Shown here: positions 56,204 through 64,000 of the stretch, in pieces | How positions within the stretch are numbered: position 1 is the first letter of the stretch | Layout of the letters: each line of letters begins with the position of its first letter | Source of the DNA: Gottschalkia acidurici 9a | Lineage (GTDB): Bacteria; Bacillota; Clostridia; Tissierellales; Gottschalkiaceae | Assembly: GCF_000299355.1 (NCBI RefSeq) | Contig: NC_018664.1 | Span: 2,154,380 to 2,218,379, forward strand | Reading direction: 5' to 3' | Length of the DNA stretch: 64,000 bases | Position numbers and translations under genes: made by a program | Notes under the pieces: model-generated | Database searches by the model: none | Seen by the model: the letters and a program-made list of their open reading frames with translations, nothing else | Told to the model about the DNA's origin: nothing

Positions 56204-58912
56204 TCATTCTGAAACATAATCACTTAATTTTGAAAATCTATATCCTTGAGCTTTTAATATAGGGATGGCTATATCAAGTGCTTTAGCTGTTATGTTAGGT
56301 TCATTTGATATATATTTGTTACCATCTGACATATGCATAACTAGAATACTTCCATTTTGTATCTTTTGAACATCTCCACTGCTCTTTAACATTCCATTTA
56401 TAATTTTATCTGCGAGTACATTCGGATCACTGTCTTCATAATCATGTGTGCTAAAGTCACCACTTACAATATGACTAAATCCCATATCAAAGATTGATTC
56501 CATACCAATTCTACTCATAGCTAAAGTTGGTGGTCTTAAAATTTTTGTTAGTGCAGGCTTCCCATTTATGGTTACATCTCCTACAACAGCTTGTAACTTG
56601 TTATATGAGATTAATAAATCTTCTTTTCTTTTTTGTACATCATCATCTGTAAGAGAAAAATATAGCCCACTTGTATCATTTTCATCCCGCTGCTCACGTG
56701 ATAATGCAAATGGAAGATGGTTATCTGTATGACTTCCAACATCATGACCTGATTCTGCAATAGCTCTTAAAATATTTGGATTATTTTGCATATAGTTCGT
56801 TCTAATAAAGAATGTAGCATCTACATTATGTTTATCTAAAACATATAATAACTGGTTAATTGGTTTATCAGAAGACCAGTCATCAAATGTTAAGAACAAC
56901 ACCTTATCATCTGTAGCTACTCCAGTTGTATCTATTAAAGCAAGTTCGTCATCAGTAAATCCTGGTAATGTTCTATGATTACTAATATCAGGATTACCAA
57001 TATATCTATCTTTAATAAAATTAAACTTATCTTTATCTGATAAATTCTCTAGATGACCTGGATAAATTGCATTTCTAACTGAAGGTATTATATCATTCGG
57101 TTCTAATGGATAATTATATACCTTATCACTTTTCATAAGATCAGTTAATGTTTTTACAGAATATGCAGAACCCTTAGGATCATTTGGATAAGCTACATTA
57201 TTAATTCTGTTCTCTGTAATGTTTTTCACTATATCCCCAATAAGCTTTGGATTAGAATAGTAATCCATACGATAGTAGATTACGTACCCTCTGTGAGTAA
57301 AAAGATTTCCGGCATGAAATATATTGTTAATAACCTCATCGATACTTGCATCTTTGCTAAGTTTTGAGCTTGCTACTGCAAGATCAGACCATATAACTGT
57401 GCATCCTGCACTAGATATAGCTTCTAGTACATCGTCTGATATTTTTACTTCATATGGATATCTAACTAAGACTGCATTCTGACCAGTTATATCTTTGATA
57501 TCTCTTTGCATTGTTAAAATTGTCTTTAAAGTGGAATAATAATCTTTTGAACTAGATTCCATTAAACTTATACCAATTTCATGTCCTTTTTCTGAAATTT
57601 TTATAAGTTCATCTTTATTATTCAAAATATCTCTTTCTGTAACAAAAAATGTCCCTTTAGCATTTAAATTATCAAGGGTACTTATTACATGATCTAAAAC
57701 CTCTTTATAGCTGATACCATAAAAAGAAAACCCTAAAGCCCTTTCAGTTGTGTGTATTGTATGAGATTCTTTTGCTTTTTTATTATTATTTTTTTGTCTT
57801 AGAGCGTCTAGCTCTTCTTTTGTATAAGTATTGTTATCCGTCTCCTTCTTAGTATTAGTGCTGATTCCTTTACTATTGTTAGTATTAGTATTTGTATTTC
57901 CCTTACTTTTTTCAAAGTAATTTTTTTCTAAGCTTAGCCTCTGCTTTAGAATGTAATCTAGATAATAATCCATAGTTTTTACTTCTAATTTAGTAAGCTT
58001 AAAGTCAGAACCCTTATCTATGTAAGATTTTAAGTCTTCTACAAATACAGTTTTATAATTAACCTCTTCAATTGCTTGCAATAACCACTTTACAGTATTT
58101 AATAGTCTTTCACTTTCCGTAAGTGTCTCTATCTCTTTATCAACTTCTATGTCAGGCTTCTTGTCTATAGCAGGCTTTTCTTCTTTTGTGGGTGTCTCAT
58201 ATTCCATTTCATCTAAAACTCCATCAACTTTTATTGTTATAATTGACCCCTTTTTTATTTTTTTTACATAATTTAGTACCTGATCATAACTTTTAAAACT
58301 TTGATAATTCAAAACATGTGTACTATCAACTATCTTTTTATTTCCAGCCTCATATGCTGCCCTTAGTAACTTATCGGTATATTTTGTGCTATTACAAAGT
58401 AATGATGTAGGTTCTTTTTTAGTTAGATTTTTAATAATACTATTAGTTTTAATAAAATCTTTTACTAGTTCCTCACTAGAATATTTCTCCATATGTTTTG
58501 ATCCATTCAAAGTATTACTGCCAATATTTAACCCTTTAGAGTTAACCTTCTTGATGAATGCTGAGTCTTCCGCTGCTCTAATACCTGGTACAAAAAATGT
58601 AGCCTTAGCATTGTGTTTAGATACTAAGTCAAGAATTTTTGTATTAGTATTGGTATCTGACAGTCCTTTAAAAGTTAGTGCAAATACCTTATCTGATGTC
58701 TTCACCTTAGTAATAATTTCAGCTTTTGACCCATCTTTTTTAAGATTATTTATAGCTAAATTAATTGTTTTACTATCATCATATTTAGTATCTTTACTTG
58801 TTGGTATATTTTTTTTATCACTTAAAGAATATATAAGAAATCCAATGATGCTTAACGCTATTATGAATACTATAGTAAATATAAATGTTTTTCCTATTTT
58901 TTTATTAGACAT
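56204..58912 (-). CDS. Triple NodB polysaccharide deacetylase, one domain catalytically competent
   Basis: 902 residues, one N-terminal membrane helix (about 8-29) and three NodB-type domains outside. Domain 1 (about 65-230): ALTFKGLSD and SNTLNGSKHM, catalytic Asp and His lost. Domain 2 (about 385-600): GFSFYGISY and GISLMES, also degenerate though RYPY is kept. Domain 3 (about 665-900): LTFDDWSSD, GSHTDNH, LRPPT and LVMHMSDG, with the metal Asp/His/His and late His present. An Asn/Thr-rich linker (about 337-367) joins domains 1 and 2. Probably N-deacetylates the exported polymer, the dead repeats perhaps holding the chain. Strong AAAGGGGAGG site. Confidence 0.85.
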   Translation of the reverse strand: MSNKKIGKTFIFTIVFIIALSIIGFLIYSLSDKKNIPTSKDTKYDDSKTINLAINNLKKDGSKAEIITKVKTSDKVFALTFKGLSDTNTNTKILDLVSKHNAKATFFVPGIRAAEDSAFIKKVNSKGLNIGSNTLNGSKHMEKYSSEELVKDFIKTNSIIKNLTKKEPTSLLCNSTKYTDKLLRAAYEAGNKKIVDSTHVLNYQSFKSYDQVLNYVKKIKKGSIITIKVDGVLDEMEYETPTKEEKPAIDKKPDIEVDKEIETLTESERLLNTVKWLLQAIEEVNYKTVFVEDLKSYIDKGSDFKLTKLEVKTMDYYLDYILKQRLSLEKNYFEKSKGNTNTNTNNSKGISTNTKKETDNNTYTKEELDALRQKNNNKKAKESHTIHTTERALGFSFYGISYKEVLDHVISTLDNLNAKGTFFVTERDILNNKDELIKISEKGHEIGISLMESSSKDYYSTLKTILTMQRDIKDITGQNAVLVRYPYEVKISDDVLEAISSAGCTVIWSDLAVASSKLSKDASIDEVINNIFHAGNLFTHRGYVIYYRMDYYSNPKLIGDIVKNITENRINNVAYPNDPKGSAYSVKTLTDLMKSDKVYNYPLEPNDIIPSVRNAIYPGHLENLSDKDKFNFIKDRYIGNPDISNHRTLPGFTDDELALIDTTGVATDDKVLFLTFDDWSSDKPINQLLYVLDKHNVDATFFIRTNYMQNNPNILRAIAESGHDVGSHTDNHLPFALSREQRDENDTSGLYFSLTDDDVQKRKEDLLISYNKLQAVVGDVTINGKPALTKILRPPTLAMSRIGMESIFDMGFSHIVSGDFSTHDYEDSDPNVLADKIINGMLKSSGDVQKIQNGSILVMHMSDGNKYISNEPNITAKALDIAIPILKAQGYRFSKLSDYVSE

Positions 58913-58935
58913 ATAGCCTCCCCTTTACTATTTTC

Positions 58936-60255
58936 TTATAAAGACCAATATATGAAATCTTCGTTCATATCTTGCTTTTTGAATATGCTCTTTACATCAA
59001 TTAATGTTTTCTTCGCATTTAAATCATTTCGATACATATTCTTAATTTCTTTTATAGATAGTTCCTTAAATTCATCATGGCTAACTGCAAATATTATACA
59101 ATCCGCATCTTTTACCTTATCTAAATTTACTAAATCTATATTATAGAACTGTTTAATTTCTTCAGCATCAGCTACTGGGTCTACGACCTTAACATCCACA
59201 TCATATTCTTTAAATCTATTTATAATATCTAATACCTTAGAATTTCTAATATCAGAACAGTTCTCCTTAAATGTAATACCCAAAATATAAATATTTGCTT
59301 CATTTACAGCAATTTTAGCCTTAATCATATTTTTAATAGAAATATCAGCAATAAAATTGCCCATATCGTCATTAATTTTTCTACCAGATAGGATAATTTG
59401 TGAATGATAACCTAGTTTCTCCGCCTGATAAATAAAATAATAAGGATCAACCCCAATACAATGACCTCCAACAAGTCCTGGCGTGAATCCCAGCGCATTC
59501 CACTTTGTATTCATCGCATCAATTACTTCGCTAGTATTGATATCCATTTTCTCGAAAACAATGGCTAATTCATTCATAAATGCAATATTTATATCTCTTT
59601 GAGTATTTTCAACTAATTTGGCTGCTTCTGCGACCTTAATACTTTTAGCCCTGTGTACTCCTGCTTCAATAATCATTTCATATACTTGTGCAATAGTTTC
59701 CATAGACTCATCATCTATTCCAGATACTATTTTAACAATATTCTCTAATCTATTTACTTTATCCCCTGGATTAATTCGCTCAGGTGAATATCCAACTTTA
59801 AAGTCTCTACCACACTCTAAACCCGACTCAGCTTCAATAGTAGGTATACAAATATCCTCTGTGACACCTGGGAAAACAGTCGATTCATACACTACTATTG
59901 ATCCTTTAGTTAGATTGCGACCAACTAATTTAGAAGCCTCTATTAAAGGTGTTAAGTCTGGAGTTTTATCATGATTAATTGGTGTAGGAACTGCTATTAC
60001 AATGAAATTCACTTCTTTTAATTTATTTTCATCCCAAGTGAAATCAACTTTACATGATTTTATTTCATCATCTCCAACTTCATTGGTTGGATCTTTACCA
60101 TTTAGATACTTCTTAACTTTATCTTTATTAATATCAAATCCTATAGTTTTTACTTTCTTACTAAATGACACAGCTAGTGGCATTCCAACATAACCAAGAC
60201 CTACAACTGCAATTTTCTTCTCTCCGATTATTATTTCCTCATACATATTGTTCAT
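58936..60255 (-). CDS. Nucleotide-sugar dehydrogenase (UDP-hexose/HexNAc 6-dehydrogenase)
   Basis: 439 residues. NAD-binding GLGYVGMPLAV near 20, VPTPIN, the helical central domain, catalytic Cys in GGHCIGVDPYYF near 266, and C-terminal domain with GITFKENCSDIRNSKV. Oxidises a UDP-sugar C6 alcohol to the uronic acid. Sequence resembles the WecC/WbpA group (UDP-ManNAc or UDP-GlcNAc dehydrogenase) as much as UDP-glucose dehydrogenase; substrate cannot be fixed by eye. First gene of the exopolysaccharide operon, so the polymer should contain a uronic or aminouronic acid. Confidence 0.92.
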   Translation of the reverse strand: MNNMYEEIIIGEKKIAVVGLGYVGMPLAVSFSKKVKTIGFDINKDKVKKYLNGKDPTNEVGDDEIKSCKVDFTWDENKLKEVNFIVIAVPTPINHDKTPDLTPLIEASKLVGRNLTKGSIVVYESTVFPGVTEDICIPTIEAESGLECGRDFKVGYSPERINPGDKVNRLENIVKIVSGIDDESMETIAQVYEMIIEAGVHRAKSIKVAEAAKLVENTQRDINIAFMNELAIVFEKMDINTSEVIDAMNTKWNALGFTPGLVGGHCIGVDPYYFIYQAEKLGYHSQIILSGRKINDDMGNFIADISIKNMIKAKIAVNEANIYILGITFKENCSDIRNSKVLDIINRFKEYDVDVKVVDPVADAEEIKQFYNIDLVNLDKVKDADCIIFAVSHDEFKELSIKEIKNMYRNDLNAKKTLIDVKSIFKKQDMNEDFIYWSL

Positions 60256-60422
60256 ATAATTTCCACATCCGTTCTTTTGATTTTTATGGTAGACTTTACT
60301 CTTAATAAAATTAAAATTTGTATAATATAAAAAACTAAATGATATGCTGTATTCAACTATAGATATATAATCTCAAAGATATTAATTTTCCTCTATTTTA
60401 TGACATTTAGATAAATGAATAC

Positions 60423-61340
60423 TCATATTCTCTTTGCTGCACCCTTTAGGATATAAAGTTCATCGTCTGCTTTTTTTAATAGCTCAGTTATTGATAAATC
60501 ATAACTATCCATTGTTGCTATCCCTGCACAAAAAGAAATTTTCAAGTTATATCTTTCTTCATCAATAAGATAGTCTTTATTTTTAATAGATGCTCTTATA
60601 TCTTCTACTATTTTTAATGCTTTTTTATCTGTTGTGTCAGGTAGAAGTAGTATAAATTCATCTCCTCCGTATCTGAAAACTTCTCCATAGTTTCCGAGGC
60701 TGATATTTATAGTTTCTACAAAATCTTTCAATATTTTATCTCCAAAACTGTGACCGTAATTATCATTAATTTTTTTAAAATTATCTAAATCTAAGAATAC
60801 AACTGATAATACTTTTCTACTTTTCTTATGAATCTTTTTTTCTTCTTCGAATCTCTTCTTAAGAAAATTTCTATTATATGCTCCAGTTAATTCATCTGTA
60901 AATTCAATCTTTTTTCTTTCAATTATTCCTTTTACACGATATATAAGTTCTCTACTATCAAAAGGCTTTTTCAAGACATCATCTACACCTTCTCTTAAGC
61001 AATTCCAATTAACTTCATTTTCTGATATATATATAATAGGTAACTCTAAATTTTGTTTTAATATATGTTCTTTAATACTTGGACATTCATTTTCATAGAA
61101 TTTGCATTTTATCACTACTAGGTCTATTAGTTCCATTTCCAAGTCTACTAATAATTCATCTACGTTTGAGTATAGTATTATTTTATATTCACATAATATG
61201 TTTTTCAATAATCTTAATACTTCTAAATTATCGTATATTATCGCTATAGTAACTTTTTTGTTAGCTTTTAACTTTTTTTCATCTGAAGTTTTATGATTAT
61301 ATTCCTTATCTTCTAAAGAAAAATTTGTTGTCCTTTTCAC
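60423..61340 (-). CDS. Diguanylate cyclase with degenerate receiver domain
   Basis: 305 residues from GTG 61340, with GAGAGGTGAT ahead of it. N-terminal receiver-like domain (about 30-140): VTIAIIYDN, then DLVVIKCKF, where the phospho-acceptor Asp is replaced by Lys (near 77), and a kept KPF. The GGDEF domain (about 150-305) has TDELTGAYNRNFL, FLDLDNFKKIND and the active motif RYGGDEFILLLPD near 225. The product-inhibition I-site RxxD that normally sits five residues before GGDEF is missing (GNYG instead). So it should make c-di-GMP without phosphorylation control or feedback. It lies 167 bp upstream of the PilZ-synthase operon on the same strand. Confidence 0.9.
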   Translation of the reverse strand: MKRTTNFSLEDKEYNHKTSDEKKLKANKKVTIAIIYDNLEVLRLLKNILCEYKIILYSNVDELLVDLEMELIDLVVIKCKFYENECPSIKEHILKQNLELPIIYISENEVNWNCLREGVDDVLKKPFDSRELIYRVKGIIERKKIEFTDELTGAYNRNFLKKRFEEEKKIHKKSRKVLSVVFLDLDNFKKINDNYGHSFGDKILKDFVETINISLGNYGEVFRYGGDEFILLLPDTTDKKALKIVEDIRASIKNKDYLIDEERYNLKISFCAGIATMDSYDLSITELLKKADDELYILKGAAKRI

Positions 61341-61386
61341 TTTTATCACCTCTCTAAAAGTTACTATGTAAATCTTACTAGAAGTG

Positions 61387-61409
61387 TCTGAACAATTTCT
61401 GAACAGTTA
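61387..61409 (-). promoter_or_regulatory. TGTTCAG tandem element upstream of diguanylate cyclase
   Basis: The 23-bp element reads, on the minus strand, TAACTGTTCAG-AAA-TTGTTCAGA. Two TGTTCAG repeats are 11 bp apart. An identical copy is at 63365-63387. A -10-like TAAGAT lies 9 bp downstream and the start codon 47 bp away. Confidence 0.65.
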
Positions 61410-61431
61410 TAAGTATTTCTATTTCAATAAA

Positions 61432-61471
61432 AAATTCCTTTGATTTAGAGAATTTAAAATCAAAGGAATTT
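61432..61471 (-). terminator. Terminator after chemoreceptor gene
   Basis: AAATTCCTTTGATTT (61432-61446) pairs with AAATCAAAGGAATTT (61457-61471); a T run follows on the minus strand. Confidence 0.85.
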
Positions 61472-61541
61472 ACTTATATATTTATATATATTTAATTCTA
61501 ATAGAGCTTTACTTATATTAATAATATTAAGTTCTTTATCA

Positions 61542-63263
61542 TTAGATAGTAAACTTATTAACTAAATCTTCAAGATCATAAACTATTTCTTTTAATTCAT
61601 TTGAGGAGTTAGAAACTTGCTCTACACTAGATGACTGCTCTTCTACAGACGCTGATATCTCTTCTGTTGATGCTGCTGACTCTTGAGCTATAGAGCTTAT
61701 TTCATCCATTGTAGCTACAAATTCATCTTTATTCTTCTCTATAGATTGTATATTGTTTGTTAATATATCTAGCTGATCAATCATTCCTGAAACTTGTTTA
61801 TTAATATGTTCAAATGCCATTTTAGTATCTCTTGATACCATATTAGTTTGTTCTATGGTTGATATAGATTCTTCAACTTGTGATTTTGTATTATCTACTT
61901 CCTTTTTTATATTTACTATAATTTCTTCAATCTCATTAGTTGATGTAGCTACGTCACCAGCTAGATTTCTAATCTCATCTGCAACTACAGCGAAACCTTT
62001 TCCATGTTCGCCTGCTCTTGCGGCTTCTATCGCAGCATTAAGCGATAATAAATTAATTTGTTCTGTAATTGAATTGATTACTTCTATTACTTTTCCAATA
62101 GATTCTGATTCATTGTTCAGCAAACCTACTTGATTTACCACTTTATCAGATATATCAATATTGGCTTGTACAGAATCTTCTAATTTCTTAGCGTATTCCA
62201 TACCTTCTCTATTTGCTTTAGTAGTTTCTTCTATATATTGCTTTATATTATTAGAGTTATCTACAGACTCATCTATTTGCTTTGATAACAGTTCAAGCTT
62301 ATTAGCTCCATCCTGAATATTTGCAGCTAGACTAGTTGCACCTTGTGCTAGTTCATCAGTAGCTTTTGCTACACCCTCAATAGAAGAGGATGTTTCTGTC
62401 ATTATAGTTGAAACATTATCTGAATTATAAGTTACTCTTTCAGAGCTCTCTTTTATATCACTTACTATTTGTCTAAGATTAGATCTCATAGTATTTATCA
62501 TTTCTTCTATTTCGTATACTTCATCTTCAAAGGTATTTTCATTTTTCTTATGTCCTGTTTTATTATTTTCTAATAGTTCTAGCTTAGAGATATCTTCTAT
62601 TACTTCTCTAAGTTGTCCCATACGTTTTGAAAGATGTCTTCCAACGTAAACAGAAGCTATAATGCCTAAGACTACTATTATAGTAGATATTATTGCAAGT
62701 TTTATCCTTGTACTATTGTAGTTAGCCTTATTTTCATTATTTTCTTTATCTGCTTCTTGATTATTCATTTCTATAAGTTGTAGCATCAAGCCATTAACTG
62801 TTCTAAAATGTTCATTTGAATTTCCCATAGCTAGAGCCATAGCTTCTTCATCTTTATTAAGTATACTTAACTCTATTAGTTCATCACTAATTTTTATGTA
62901 GTCTATCCACTCTTTGTTTATTTGATTTACTATATTTTTTTGTTTCTCATAGTTTATAGCTTCAGAATATTGGTTCAACATTACTTCAAAATCACTCTTT
63001 AAGTCTTTTAGCTCTTCTTCTATTTCTTTTGAATGTTCCTCATCTTGTGATATTATATGCATATACTCTCTAGCTCTATAGTCAGCTAAAATACCATCTG
63101 CTTTATAAGCTAAGTCTATACCTTTGAGCCATACATTAGTGATTTTGTCTGACCCTTGTTGAACTTTTTCTAGCGAATAGTTAGAATATATATTAACTAA
63201 TATCATAGAAATAATTATCATAGCGAGGGTACTATATATCCTCGTCTTAATTGTTAATCTCAT
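61542..63263 (-). CDS. Methyl-accepting chemotaxis protein
   Basis: 573 residues. First membrane helix about 12-32, four-helix-bundle-type sensor about 33-190, second membrane helix about 190-210, HAMP about 211-265, and a long helical signalling domain (270-573). The hairpin tip [23 protein letters not shown] near 415 is the CheA/CheW contact site. GGAGGATG precedes the ATG. No che genes are in the window. It shares an upstream 23-bp element with the diguanylate cyclase gene, so motility or surface sensing and polymer production may be co-regulated. Confidence 0.94.
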   Translation of the reverse strand: MRLTIKTRIYSTLAMIIISMILVNIYSNYSLEKVQQGSDKITNVWLKGIDLAYKADGILADYRAREYMHIISQDEEHSKEIEEELKDLKSDFEVMLNQYSEAINYEKQKNIVNQINKEWIDYIKISDELIELSILNKDEEAMALAMGNSNEHFRTVNGLMLQLIEMNNQEADKENNENKANYNSTRIKLAIISTIIVVLGIIASVYVGRHLSKRMGQLREVIEDISKLELLENNKTGHKKNENTFEDEVYEIEEMINTMRSNLRQIVSDIKESSERVTYNSDNVSTIMTETSSSIEGVAKATDELAQGATSLAANIQDGANKLELLSKQIDESVDNSNNIKQYIEETTKANREGMEYAKKLEDSVQANIDISDKVVNQVGLLNNESESIGKVIEVINSITEQINLLSLNAAIEAARAGEHGKGFAVVADEIRNLAGDVATSTNEIEEIIVNIKKEVDNTKSQVEESISTIEQTNMVSRDTKMAFEHINKQVSGMIDQLDILTNNIQSIEKNKDEFVATMDEISSIAQESAASTEEISASVEEQSSSVEQVSNSSNELKEIVYDLEDLVNKFTI

Positions 63264-63364
63264 AGTTTATCATCCTCCTATTAATTAAATATGAACTAAA
63301 GTCACACTGATTTTAAAATTATATTGATATACCCAGTTTTCAATATAAATTTTATCAAAATAGC

Positions 63365-63387
63365 TCTGAACAATTTCTGAACAGTTA
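63365..63387 (-). promoter_or_regulatory. TGTTCAG tandem element upstream of chemoreceptor gene
   Basis: Identical over 23 bp to 61387-61409. A -10-like TAAAAT follows 10 bp downstream on the minus strand; the start codon is about 100 bp away. Confidence 0.65.
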
Positions 63388-63417
63388 ATATCTAATACTT
63401 TTCTCAATATAACAAAA

Positions 63418-64000
63418 CTATCTCTCATGATTTTTGGTTTCTGGTATAATAATCTTCACTCTTGTATACTCATAAGGCTTACTCTCTAGTGTTAACTCAG
63501 CTCCTTTTAATATTTTTATTTTATTCATCACATTACTAAACCCAATTCTTTGACTTTTTCCACTCAATAATTCTCGTTGTTTTTCAAAGTCAATTCCTAT
63601 ACCATTGTCTTCAATAGTAATACTTATAAAGCCTGATCTTTCTCTATATATACTAATTTTGATTTTTCCAGCATCACTTTTATTTTTTATACCATGATTA
63701 ACCGAATTCTCTACTAAAGGTTGTAGTGTAAGTGGTGGAATCATAGCTCTTAATTCTCCTTCTATATCATACTCAACCTTTAACCTTTCTCCATATCTTA
63801 TTTGCTCAATTTCTAAATATGCAGTTACCAATTCTAGCTCTGACTCTAGTGATATAAGACATTCGCTCTGATGAACATCTAGTTTCCCTCTAAAATAGGT
63901 TGATAAGTTATTTAGTGCTTTTCTAGCTTTATTAGTATCCTTATAGCTAAGTCCAATAATAGTATTCAGTGTATTATATAAAAAGTGAGGTGATATTTGG
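63418..64000 (-). CDS. LytS/YesM-type sensor histidine kinase, 5' end outside window
   Basis: The frame is open from 64000 to the stop at 63418, so the N-terminal sensor is missing. The visible 193 residues start with the H-box QISPHFLYNTLNTIIGLSY (His_kinase family, phospho-acceptor His near the edge), then LVTAYLEIEQIRYGERLKVEY, the N-box PLTLQPLVENSVNHGIKNK, and G1 DNGIGIDFEKQ. This type signals to LytTR or AraC-type response regulators. LytTR proteins bind tandem repeats ending in GTTCAG-like sequence, so it is a candidate partner for the repeated 23-bp element nearby. The internal ATG at 63831 is not the true start. Confidence 0.9.
   Translation of the reverse strand, partial: QISPHFLYNTLNTIIGLSYKDTNKARKALNNLSTYFRGKLDVHQSECLISLESELELVTAYLEIEQIRYGERLKVEYDIEGELRAMIPPLTLQPLVENSVNHGIKNKSDAGKIKISIYRERSGFISITIEDNGIGIDFEKQRELLSGKSQRIGFSNVMNKIKILKGAELTLESKPYEYTRVKIIIPETKNHER

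Noticed and set aside
60256-60422. Possible c-di-GMP riboswitch before the exopolysaccharide operon
   Set aside because: No GEMM-type conserved core was found in this 167-bp gap; control is more likely at the PilZ domain.
1-64000. CRISPR arrays, tRNA/rRNA genes, insertion sequences, prophage genes
   Set aside because: Scanned for regular repeats, transposase or phage motifs and structural RNA; none seen.

Overview
The window is AT-rich DNA coding on both strands with short intergenic gaps, strong GGAGG-type ribosome sites, frequent GTG/TTG starts, lipobox lipoproteins and no outer-membrane genes. This fits a low-GC Gram-positive bacterium of the class Clostridia; the species cannot be named from sequence reading alone. 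No rRNA, tRNA, CRISPR array, insertion sequence or prophage was seen.

Layout. 1-543: 3'-truncated ECF-type sigma factor. 688-12851: conserved repair/division block uvrA, uvrB (each with a LexA-type box upstream), a lipoprotein, a PDZ membrane protein (MinJ-like position), ctpB-like protease, EnvC/PcsB-like M23 hydrolase activator, ftsX, ftsE. 13280-18761: a probable copper/soft-metal stress locus with a SHOCT protein, response regulator, sensor kinase with a Met/His-rich extracellular loop, a Met-rich secreted protein, an HMA/SafE/cupredoxin membrane protein and a 48-residue LDCC-motif protein not previously called. Four promoters here share one layout: two CATA-type direct repeats 11 bp apart, then 9 bp, then a -10 box. 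19015-20181: osmC-like gene and divergent tetR-type regulator with two AAACAACA/TGTTGTTT palindromes between them. 20282-33582: second two-component system, 5-FTHF cyclo-ligase, Lon-family protease, PrcB-like protein, split transketolase, YitT protein, and a wall-polymer set (TagA, CsaB, DUF5693-like). 33622-38745: a frameshifted secreted-protein gene, mazEF-type toxin-antitoxin, alr, LolA-like lipoprotein, an AcpS-NnrD fusion, and a coiled-coil protein. 38878-47674: glnA, phoA with a Pho-box-like promoter, YibE/F protein, Cys/Met gamma-lyase, MTA/SAH deaminase, another frameshifted ORF, and a cation-efflux pump in an operon with a very large propeller sensor kinase (47685-51062).

51349-61340 is a probable c-di-GMP-controlled exopolysaccharide system. 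A diguanylate cyclase (degenerate receiver, no I-site) is followed by a five-gene operon: nucleotide-sugar dehydrogenase, triple-NodB deacetylase, PilZ-fused processive glycosyltransferase, pseudo-deacetylase and a GH18-like lipoprotein. Upstream lie an MCP chemoreceptor (61542-63263) and a LytS/YesM-type kinase (5' end outside the window). The cyclase and chemoreceptor genes carry an identical 23-bp upstream element with a tandem TGTTCAG repeat, which suggests a common regulator.

The strongest system-level observations are the four-promoter metal regulon and the exopolysaccharide locus with its linked cyclase/chemoreceptor control element.
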